NCBI GenBank assembly: GCA_911728455.2 | Contig: OU452225.1 | Location: forward strand, 14,296,731 to 14,360,730 | From: Marthasterias glacialis | Lineage: Eukaryota > Echinodermata > Asteroidea > Forcipulatida > Asteriidae | DNA length: 64,000 nt | Direction: 5' to 3' | In this document: piece by piece, positions 34,478 through 45,800 of the stretch | Layout of the letters: each line of letters starts with the position of its first letter | Numbering within the stretch: position 1 is the first letter of the stretch | Position numbers and translations under genes: made by a program | Notes under the pieces: model-generated | What the model saw: the letters and a program-made list of their open reading frames with translations, nothing else | The model's database searches: none | Told to the model about the DNA's origin: nothing

Positions 34478-37430
34478 CAGGCGGTGTGTTGAGATATTGT
34501 GCACCTGTATCCTCCATCAGATGCTCATCCCAACAGGTCCAGTTGTAGTCACCACTGCACAAAAGATGGCTGAACTAAGGAGAAAATGTTAGTGTGCTAA
34601 GACAAATTTATCTCTATATTTTTACACATCTTTGTGAAAGAAGAGCTTAAGACTATCGTTTTGGTAGAATTGCAATTTTTTTAGATTGTACAAGCACAAT
34701 AGTTAACTGGTTTTTGAGTTGTTTTACCTCGGTGGTTGGCTGGCCGTTCATACTTGCCGTTGTAGAATCTCAAATGATACTAGTATCTTGACTGCTGCTG
34801 TTATATCTGTCTTTACTACTTGAAAAATTTGTTTGAGAGATTCAAAATTTGATTTTTTATGCATGTTTCGTTTTTCTTGCAAAGTTATCGATAAAGTGAT
34901 GTTTAGATTTGTTTATGTTCCTCTAAATTTCTTGACTGACTTGGTGTTCCACATTCAGCAGGTGTTTTCTTTACCAGTAACTTGTAACTTTTATAAACCG
35001 ATACATCACCAAATCTCTTGAATGACCACAGTCCCTGCTGGTAGACATCACCTAAGCTCAGTAAATATGTCAACGCTCGAACTACGTAATCATCTTCAAG
35101 AAGAAAACATGATCTGCTTTTTGGAAGAAAAAAGAAAGAAAGGTTAGCATTTTGGGGTCACACTATTAGCCAGTCAGGTTCATCATACAGACATTCACAT
35201 TACCTGAGATAACCCCAATACTTAACCAAACCAACGGTGTCATCTACGGTGCTCCAGAGCTGCCAACCGTGCATCCACTTAACTGACTGTGGGAAACAAA
35301 AACAGGGTTGTAGCCTGCGAAGGGAAAGATTAGAGGCAAGCGGAGGGAAAGTTATTATTTGTTTTTATACTCACCACAATATTTTACCTAAAACTTCACC
35401 AGTTACTTAACCTTTGCTGCAAACACCTGGCTTCATTGACCTTGCTGACCTTGGGTGACATCAAAGGGAGTCTTCATCATCTACTCACGTTCTGCTTATA
35501 CTGATAATGGCGTAGTTCATAGTCTTGGTTCAAGATGTTGTTATCTTTTATTTGTTTAGGAAGTAGTTTTCACTGTCCTTGGAAGTACATGTATTGTGTC
35601 ACCGCAAAGAAAATGGGAATGAGCATCTTAGAATCAAGACCAATTGCTACACCAGTCACACCTTATACATTACCTATTGCCAGTGAACCTGCTGAAAGAG
35701 TAGAGTTTTAGTCTTATCTTTAGGCCAACACTAATACTCTAGGCCTATACTGTCCTACCATCCATACAAACCTAGGCATCACTGGCGTCTTTCCCCCATT
35801 TGATCTGCTCTTTTTCTCCTTTCTTCTCTCTCTTGTCGTCTTCAGTCTTTCTTCTTCTTTTTCCAGTTTTTCTTAGCTATTTAATTTTTTCTGCTTTGTT
35901 TTTTCGCTGCGCTCAAAAAAGTGGTTCAGGGAAAAGTTTTGCAATGCGCGCTTTATGCTTTTATGTAATAGATTTGCATTTCAGGACCAAAAAACTTTAA
36001 CAAACTTGTGTTTGTGACAAGTTTATTTTTCCACATTTTTTCTTTTATTAAAAATTTGATCTAAATTAGCAAGGGTTACAGTTTCGTTGTTATGCCTAAT
36101 ATCGTTTTATCATTATTATGATTTTTCTTTTAATTTCCAAAAAAAAATGCTGATGTAATGCTGATATTAGGAATATATAAATAGTAATTTAGCTCGTCTA
36201 AATTATCTATTTATAGCTCCCAAATCAAACATTAATCTTCAAATGAATGATAAATGGACTGTGATATTTGACTTCATGTCATGATTGTTATGTTACTACT
36301 AAAACATTTGGTCGTGGTTTTTTGCCAACAGAAAAGCGCGACACCGGAGAGGAAGGTGTACAATCTATTTTTAGCTGTTTGTTTTTGTATTTGCTTAAAA
36401 AAAATTCTCATCTATTTTTTAGTATTTATTGAAAACTATTGTGAATGATTTTTTAGTTAGATTATCCACTCTTTCGTTATCAACATTACGCTATTTGAAA
36501 TATATAAAAATCACGGTAATTATAAATAAGCATGACAACTGACGACTCGAAGTATCAACCCTGACAGAAATTTCCAGTTAAGACTAGTCTCCTAGTTAAA
36601 AAGCATCATTGGCTTTGACCAATATGCAAATCAAGAAATGCCAAGACAGTGTGAAGTCACCTTGAAAGTTATACAAGCAAGGACAACATCAACAAGATCG
36701 CCGAATATCAATTGGAGAGGGGGTGTTACAAAAGGGGATGGACTCTGCAAGAGAACGGGTTAGATCTTATATTTACCCTCCTTTCGGTCTTCACACTCTT
36801 GTCTTTGTCTTGAATGCCAACTTGCGTTATCCGACCTCCACAACAATTTTTTTGGAAGGTCAATTTTTAACGTATTTGCTGCCAGTAAATTATTAATGTA
36901 TATTTTACTTCTGTTTTATAATAGGTATTTGCTTTTTATTTTCTTGTCGTTGTGGTTTAAGTATCATAAAGTTTTCTTTCTTTCTTTTTTAGTTTTTAAT
37001 GTTTCCCATTGCCAATGGAAAACAATGTGTATTTTTTATGCGGGCACAATCAAGAATTCTTTTCTAGAATTGACAGATTTCTAAAAAAAAAAAAGAAAAA
37101 AAAAAGGGAAATAGGGCATAAAGTTGATCGAAGAGGTAAATCGCACAAGTGAAGTTAAAAAGTGGAGATCGGATATGGCAGTTCTCCTTACCTTGATCCG
37201 TTGACGACTCCAATGTACGTCTAGATCCATAGACAAACTTTAACTCCCATCTGGCCACAGTCTCTTCAGAGTCAGTCCCATCAATGTCTCTTGAAGCTTG
37301 GCTGGACGGGAGCTCACTTCTGGCAGCTGGCTGCCGAGTCTGCTTCAAGTCGTTCCCCGTCTTGGTCCACCGCTTACAGCTGCATCAGTCGTTCCCAGTC
37401 TCCGACTTGAGAAAACAACCCATAAACACA
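34478..37430 (-). CDS. Unrecognised gene candidate, minus strand, at least four exons
   Basis: Exon A: about 37192-37390, open, with GTDSEETVARWELKFVYG and donor gtaagg. Exon B: 35489 to about 35523 or 35544, ending DYELRHYQYKQN. Exon C: 35204-35286, SVKWMHGWQLWSTVDD then LVKYWGYL. Exon D: from 35113 down, RSCFLLEDDYVVRALTYLL. Exon E: 34478-34554, GDYNWTCWDEHLMEDTGAQY. A-B-C-D agree in phase (1, 0, 2), and C, D and E have excellent pyrimidine-rich acceptors. The D-to-E junction does not work in phase with any consensus donor I see (candidates at 35037, 34975), so an exon may be missing or the gene may be damaged. A last exon could begin at about 34,045 and stop at once (A, then TGA). I do not recognise the family; the residues are rich in W and Y. 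Confidence 0.4.
36332..36355 (+). CDS. Possible 24-nt microexon (plus strand)
   Basis: Pyrimidine-rich acceptor (ggttttttgccaacag) and donor gtgtac enclose eight codons, KSATPERK, phase 0-0. They would fit behind the candidate exon at 31349-31443. This overlaps the minus-strand gene candidate's intron, and either or both could be spurious. Confidence 0.2.
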
Positions 37431-40400
37431 GCAATGAGTACAGTTCACATGCAAAGGGGGTAACTGGGGGACAATCTTGGAACAATCACAGAACAAAAAA
37501 GTCTGCCAAGGTAAATCAGAGGCCTTATTTTCTCAGGTAATGAAGTTTTTTATTTTAATATTTGTGATTCAATTTTTAGCATAATTGTATATTTTTGTAA
37601 TTACTTTTTAGCTATAATATTATTAAGTACATGTATAATGATCTAACCGTGAAAAATCAGGAAAAAAATTGATTGTATCATCAAGGGTTGCCAGCAAGAT
37701 AAAATGTTTTTAAGTGAAACACAGAAATAAAATCGCGGACAACCATTGTATTAAATTAAAAGTAATAACCCAGAACCCAATGCATCCCACTCACTCTTTC
37801 GATCTCATTCTTCCATCAGGAAGGTATCGTTCTCTTTCAACTCGTACAAACTGGTTCTGACTATCGTTTTTACAAAGTACTATTCATCTTTTTGACTCAC
37901 TTTTAATTAGGTATTTGTTCCTTTTAATCAGCTAGGGAAATTGTGGATGTTTTTCCCCCGTTAAGTTTCCTTTTCAGTTTGTTTTAGTTAGTTTTCAATT
38001 TGAAAACACCGGCAATACGATTTCCACTTTTTATTTGTAAACGAAATAAATAAAATTGAGTTGAATTGAATCGAACTTATTCTAATTTAATTTAATTAAA
38101 TTCAGCGAACATTTCAAGTCTATGAATGTGGTTAAATTTGTTCACAAGTCTTACCTCAACAAGATGTCTTTGGAACGATGTGTTCGGCTTTGGCCGTGAA
38201 GTTTTACTCTGTTGTCAAGGCATATCACCAGAGCTCTCTCCAGCCACTCGCAAGCTCAACACCGAAGTTAAAATTTACTTGTAAAGTCTGTAGTCAGAAC
38301 TAGAGAACTTCGTGGAACTCACGATATGTACTAAAGGGCTCAACAGGAAATGTTTTTGGTATACTGGAGTTTTTAGTAAAAACTTCCTGGCCATGCTCTT
38401 GTACGCCTACTCAGAATATCACAACTGGTCTTCCTAAGGTGTATTGCCGAAATATTCCTGAATGCACATGCTTGGCCATGGTAATAATTTTGATAAATTT
38501 AGCAGTAGAGTTCTTTAGAAAATATGGCATCCAATCCCACGTTGTTAGAGCCGAGAGGCACGGCCATGCTGCCCTCCGCCCTCCAGTCCGCAACACTTCA
38601 ATCTGAATGCCCTATACACGGTATTCGCCACAATGAGGAGGCCTGCATCGAAGCGCAACGCAAAACTGCTTAATATTTGCATAACAGTGAAGATGTCATT
38701 ATGAGGTGACATTCCACAGTAAAACCCCAGTCCAAGAAATGCAAGGAATGAACTTGTTGAATGAAAGCCTCAATCCTGGATTGCTTACGTTAATTTATTC
38801 CAGTGCGAGAATGAAATGGATGGAAGTAGGCACAAATGGAGAAATGTAATTTTCTTAGAACCAAAATGCTCTTCAGGGCATACTTTGTCTCTGGCCGGGG
38901 TTAGGGTAATCATCCCCTTTTTTCGACCATTTCCCCTACTTATTATCTTTTAAAAATCATGACTCCTGAACCACACAATGGATTTACTGCATCGTTTGAA
39001 GGGGAAAAATCGCTTACCCTAGAGACCATTGTGTTACGTTTTAATGTTTTATTTCTACTAAACTCTTCTCAAAAAGGTAACTCAAGATTGAAATTGACTT
39101 GAACCTTGAAACTTGGCATATACTTTCAACTCAACAAAAAAAACTGTACAATATCGTCATGATGACGTCACCTGTAAAAAAATCAAAGTTTAATCAAAAC
39201 AAAAGCATAACTCCTGATCTACACGCTGGATGTTTACAATCTATACATCATCGGAAAGGTCTTTGAAAACTTATTCAATTTCTCACAGAAAAGACCCAAC
39301 TTGACTTCGTCATCCGGTTCAAACCGGAAGTTGAAGTGAAAAATCTTCAAAATTCATAATTTCAGCTTTGCAGTTAACATTAAATAGAATTTGGACATGA
39401 CATGGTTTCATAATTGATCATCTACGTTTTCAAGTCTAAAACTGATGACGTCATTACATACTGAACAGCGCCCTCTGGTAACAAGTTTCAATAATGCTAA
39501 TATGTACAACAATGTAACCCGGATTTGTCGCAATTATTAAAAAAAAAATCATCATTTATGTATTGTAAATGATGATGATGATGATTTTTTTTCTCAGTTT
39601 GAAAATCGTTAATGCCACGTCGATAGAGACTGGAGCAGCGGGTGAGAGGCCTATTATAGATTGTTAAAATTTAGAAACCCTTTAAGCCCCCAAAAACAAA
39701 AAATATAGATATATATATATATACAAACATTATTGAGAGGTTTAGAGGATACAAATCACTATCCTATTGGAAATAAATGCAGTAGGCCTTCGACTCAGAA
39801 AAAGGCCGATTTGGACTGGTCCCCCCCCCCTCGCATTTGAAAATGAAAAAGATGATCTACACTGTGACAAGTATTGCGTACAGGGCAATGTGCAGTTAGT
39901 TTCATCTTCGGTTTTGCTGACACCCCAAAAGTCTGGAAAGCGGTACATTTCCAGGATGATTGGGTTTGAAACGCAGTAGGGTGGGTCCACTGGGCATTAG
40001 GGGGTGAGGTCCACAGCGTCTTTAGGAAAATAAAGGCAAATACTGTACAATGTTTCTAATGTCAGTTATCTAACGGCCAGTATAAAATACGTCAAAAAAC
40101 GTGGGGGGGGGGGAGTCTTTTGCGTATTATAAATCAGGTTACACTTAAAACCCTGCGATGGCCCACCATAGAAAACGGACCGGGAGCAACTGTAGGATTT
40201 CAGAAATGATTGTAATAATCATCAAATGCAGACATTTTTGACGGAAGCCCAAAGGTGAACTCAGGGGAGGCACGGGGAAGAGTGGACAGTGAAGCGGGTA
40301 GGGGAACACAAACCCCAGACCCCACAACTGTTTTTTCGAAACTACTGGACAATTTCATATATCGCCGGGCATACGATCTTGTGTACGGCTCTCTTATAAA

Positions 40401-42824
40401 CCATTTAAATTTATTAACTCATTCTGTGCTTGTTAATCGTCACTATAGGCCAACGATCAAAAAAGACTAATATTGATTGTTTTTTTATTACACAAAAAGT
40501 TATTATCCCAATCTCTGGAAGAATAATACGAAACAGAAATTAGTCTTGTTGCACTGAAGAGGTGTAGAGAGTAGACTATTTCAACATGGGAAACCTTGAA
40601 AAATGTAAATCCAGACAATGTTTAAAGCGACAGTGTGGGCTTTTCCCATATGTTTGATTGTACCCTTTTAATTTTTGTAATTTTGTTGTACCTTTCTTGT
40701 GAAAAGAAATCGCGCAGAGACAGTTCTTTTGTAAAAGAAATTCCACCCAACATTGTTGCTCTCAGCCCAGTACGACAACAGACGTGACCTGTATGCTGTG
40801 TTTAGTTGAAAATAAACCTCATATGTTTTCAGTTTTAGAAAATCGAGTTTTGATCTCGTTATATATTCTCTAAATAATAAAGAGTGAAAACCAATCGTTT
40901 TGTCCGCCATACCACTCTTGCAAAGAGCCATATGGCGGACAAGTCTATTTAGAGTGAAAAACTATTTTTCTATTTGAATAAGAGTGAAAATATCTCTAAT
41001 TTCACTCAAAAACAGTAATGCGCAGTGAGTTTCACTCTCAAAAGAGCCAACAGGACACCACTCGGGTGAGAGAGTGAAATATTCACTCTTTTACATTTAA
41101 AGAGTAAAAACTATTTGCTTTACTAGTTTTTCAAAAACTGTAGCATTTCAGACAAAAATATTTCAAGCAAACTTTTCCACCACCATCTTTGTACCATTTA
41201 AGCTATGTGAAAATCTGTAAACATTACTTTTTTTCCCAATCTTACAATGTTGTGCTCACTCTTTAATGGTTGGAATCTCAAGCTTTATTAAAAGCAAAGA
41301 AAACATTGAAACAAGTCTATTTATTTGTGTTTTACATTTTTTGATTTAATACCCCATAAAATATAATTATTCCAACATCACTCACAATAAATGAAAGGTT
41401 ATATTATCGTTTGAAGGAAAGAAACTCAAGATCCATGAACTCATTATCTGAGGTAAGGGAACTTTCTGATTCGTTATTATCGGGCAGTTTAATGAGGTAT
41501 GTTTGAACAATATACAATCCACCCACAAGTTCATCCAAAATCCAAACCAAACTAGCTGAAAATAGATATCAAATTTCAAATACAACAAAAATAGGAAGTG
41601 TCGAAGACTTAATACCTGTACACAATAATAAATCTTTAAAAAATATTTTAAAATTGTCACAACGCATGAAAGACTCTATTCCGTATAATTATTATTTAAA
41701 AGTAGCTGTACATTTAAAAAGAAACTGAATACCGTCGAAGATTACTGTTACTATTGAAAGGTTTAAAAAATAATATATCAAAAATATTCACTGATATAAC
41801 ATTATTGTAATCAATTGTTAACCTAAGCATTATGCGAGAATATCTGATTCATGTCAAACCGAAAGGAACCATTCATTCAACATTTTTAGCTTCTTTTTAT
41901 TTTAGCTTTTCTGTCTTATTTTATATTTTAATTTTTATACAAAGTTTAACACATAACTTTTAATGAGAAAATAAATGAAAGATTCTTCATCGCGAAGCTT
42001 ATAAACTCGTTACAAGTACCAGATGTCCCGGGTGATACTTTACCTGAAATACTGCAATATGTAAGGAAATTGTCAATCAAAATCCGTTCGTATTTTGAGC
42101 AAAATCAAAATAACAATGAAAGCACATGCAAGAGTGTGTGCAAAATTCACTAACAAAACAACAACAATAATCTTGGCGTTTATTAAAAAAACGGATAGAG
42201 CAGGAGATGTTGACGTCATCACTGCTGAAATAAAAGAAACACCACTTCGATCGACCGTGAAAAAAGCTTTATAGTGCTTCTCCAGTAAAACCATTTCACT
42301 CGCTTAGGACTTCATCACTCTTCCAAAACCCTTATAAAGCATAGATAACACTTGGTATACGCTTTAAAAATCCCCATAAAAAAATAAAATATTGGTGTGT
42401 GTGTGACAGCATTAACACAACCATTGAGAATGCTGAAGCTTTAGCATTCTAAACGGAAACTGAAAGGTTTGAATAGAGGAAGGGAAATTGCGAACACATA
42501 CAGCTGTGACCAAAATGGGGCCGTCCGCATATGATGTCATTTGTTTGTATTTTTTTACAGTTTGTACCATGATTTTATAACAACTGTCAACAGTAGAGCA
42601 TCGGATTTGACATGATTTACTTAGAGTCTCATCCGATACAATGTCTTGTTTGACCGCCCTTCAGTTATTGCTTCTATAAACGTTCCTGTAAACAAAATTA
42701 CCAGATGAGACATGTCTAACGTTTGACAATCGCGATCGTTTTAGTTGAAAACGAGTGACGTCATCACAACATTCATGGGGTAGGGTGAGGGTCAGTAAAT
42801 TACCCGAACAACCTCCAAGGGTGC
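37431..42824. other. Gene-poor stretch left of the receptor
   Basis: No exon that I can support. It holds poly-A and (TA)n/(GAT)n tracts (about 39,540-39,595 and 39,708-39,722), the AGAGTGAAA cluster, two TGACGTCA sites (39,163; 39,446), and a minus-strand hydrophobic ORF at 42,073-42,224 discussed under findings. Confidence 0.5.
40875..41112. repeat. Cluster of AGAGTGAAA motifs in both orientations with nested hairpin
   Basis: About eight copies of gagtgaaa or its complement in 240 bp, around an inverted pair ttttgtccgccat / atggcggacaa (about 40,899-40,945). Probably a compound MITE. No gene. Confidence 0.55.
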
Positions 42825-45800
42825 TCACAGAAACGTCGAGATGGTTTCCAGCGTGACCTGGTTCCCGTTGCTGTCCTCGCCGTCATCTTGCATGTCTACC
42901 AGCAACGTGTGAAGCACTTTAATCAGCGTACGCAGTAGCTCCATGCGGGACCCGCCCCCTGTGTGTTGGATTGGGGCGTTTGACCACCCACTGGAACCAC
43001 GAGAGTTCTTCGCTTTCACTCTGAACTGGTACAACTTGTTAGGCTCTACTCCTTGTATGGTGTAAGACGTCTCGGAACCGTTCACCTCAGCGAAACTATC
43101 GGGTAAAAATAAAAAGAAAGCGATGACAAAAGCGAAGATAACAGTAAGGGAGAAGGATTAATCTAGACTAAATAGTAAGCTTCAAGGCAGCGTAAACCTT
43201 TGGTATAATTTCTCCGCGAAGTAATGACATAAACGCTTACTTGGTAGGAAGCAATGGAGAGCTGTTGATAGTGTAAAACACTGTGAGAAACGATTCCCTT
43301 TGAAGTAATGTGGTTTTAGGGAAAGAGATAATTTTCAGCCCGAAAATTTGAATCTGAGAAACGATGCATGAATCGTTTCTCACGTAATGAAAACATGTAG
43401 TTTCAGCTTTTTCAGATTCTTCTGCGTGGAATTAACCACTCCAGATTTTCGCTGATATCTCAAAAATGTTACTGTCTTTTGAAACAAAATGTTCACGGGT
43501 TAGTTTTATGGTATATATCTACAATTATTTAGGATTGAAACAAAATGTCCGGCTCCAAATAACAAAGTTATCCCTTGCCTTCAACACTTGCGCTTAAAAC
43601 CGAAAGAAACAAGTTACGATCCATACAATTTAATCCCGGCAGTTTCATAGCATACAAGACAATTAAATGATCATTGATATTTTGCACAACTTTACAAATC
43701 CTCGTGGGGCAGCAGTTTACCTGTTTGCATCTTCGGCCAATCCCTTGCTCCAGTCTACGTAATATCCTTCGATGTAGCCATTGGGCCTCGTTGGCTGTTT
43801 CCAGGTAACCTTGACTGACGTATCTGATACGTTTTGCACGCGTACATTCTCTGGTGCCCCAGGCTCTGTAAGAAAATTTAAAAAAAAAAGAAATAAAAAT
43901 AAAAATAATAATGACAAATAAAAAAAATAAAATAAATAAATAAAAACATAAACTGAAAATATGACGGGAGACTCATAAAAAAAGTAACATAATGTACGTG
44001 ACGTTTTATTAAATAATTTTTACACTGCGATTAATGGACTTCCATTAGGAACAGGTTGAGTAAGGCATTAGGTATGTAAAAGGCACATATGTACATGACC
44101 CCACAACTTAAACACTGGCGCTTATTTTGTAGCTAATTTTGGTCAAACTGTCTTACTGCTGTTTGCTGTACAGAAAAAGAACCAAGGTACCTGCAGTTGG
44201 TTTATATTAGACCATGTAATTCATGATACCATAATCATTTTTGCGAAGGACCCACATAGCCTATAATGCAAGCACAATTTGTACGCAGCTCAATGGGAGA
44301 ATGCATGTAAAAATTTTTAGAGACTGCATCACAGTTGATCTACTTTTTGATTTGATATTTTTTACAACGCTCGCAGTAAAAAACATTACACTTTTTATAT
44401 TGGCAGAGGAGGCTTTATTTTCCTGCCTGCCGGGAAATGCCCCGGAATACGGCCTACACGCTGTTATGACCACCGTAAACCGGATGACATAGTCAATGAC
44501 CTGGAACCGGGTTCGACATCGATTTATTTATTATATTATTTTGTATTCTTTTGAAATTGATCAAGAGTAATGACACATGGTGTGACTGTGTTAAATCAGT
44601 TTTGCCATTAATATTACAGAATCAGCAACGGTACTTAAAGGCAAAGTATACCTTTGGTTTTTTGAACCGTACGTTTGCCTTAATGCTATATAATTGTAGA
44701 TATATACCATAAAACTAACCTGTGTAAATTTCATTTCAAAAGGTGGCAGCGTTTTTGAGATATCACCAAAAATCTGGAGCGGTTGTGTTCACGCAGAAGA
44801 AGTATCCGTCATTGGAATACACATTCTGAGAAGCGTTACGGCCATAACGATTCTCAGATTCAAATTTTTGGGTGATAAAAAGTGATATATTTCTCCATAA
44901 CTGCAGTAATTCGAAGTGAAACGTTTCTCAAAATGCATTATACTATCCAAAGCTGCTGTACTTCTTACCAAGTAAGTTTTTATTGCCAAAAATTTTCAGA
45001 GTCATTACCAAACGTATGCAATGCCTTTAAATGCACGAAAACTGCACGCATTGAAGAGCATTGAAGAAGCTTCAATATAAAAATAAAAATAATGTGTCAT
45101 TCAATAGAAGCTATTGAATGAGCTTCCCCTTACAATACAGGTCATCAAACTTTCCCGTCCCCCGTATCCTGACGTCTGCCACCCTTCTTCCCAAGGGACT
45201 CGTAATTTCCGGATATGAAAAAGGGGATCCTTGAGATCGACCCCGCAACGTAGGACGAGGACTTGATAAGACGCCTGTACAATAACAGGATACACGTAGG
45301 CCCGTAGTGTTTCCTGTATTGGTCTTAATCCGTTTAACTTGAATTCCGATGATTAACAGATATTCCTCCTTTTTTAGAAACCCGGAACAGCGAGACAACT
45401 TCTTCTGTTTTTTTTTTATTACAGGGATGACACATTATTTTTATCCTTAACCTACATATCCAGTTTTTCTCTCACCGTGGTCAAACGTACCATCAAAGTC
45501 GACACGGCCTGTGATTACGTGCAGTAAGCGCATAATTCCGCGGTAGACAGAGCCATGAAATAGGGCACTGGTCTCCTCACTCATTCAAATAGTATACTAT
45601 GAGAGTTATTGTAGAATCCTACCTGAAGTTTTATCTGCCAGGAAATAGCTTGCAATTGGACCGCATCCTGCACTGTTACAAGCCGCGATATCCACATAGT
45701 ATCCTCTGAATTTATCCATGTCTGAAAAAAATGATACATATTGCAAGTTACCGGACGACGACGAATGAAGTTTAACATCATTTTTTTTTGTGGTGGAAAC

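Noticed and set aside
37298-37540. Plus-strand ORF opposite exon A of the minus-strand candidate, including an S/R-rich alternative frame
   Set aside because: It overlaps a minus-strand frame with a better donor and no plus-strand partner exon with convincing phase was found. It remains possible but unsupported.
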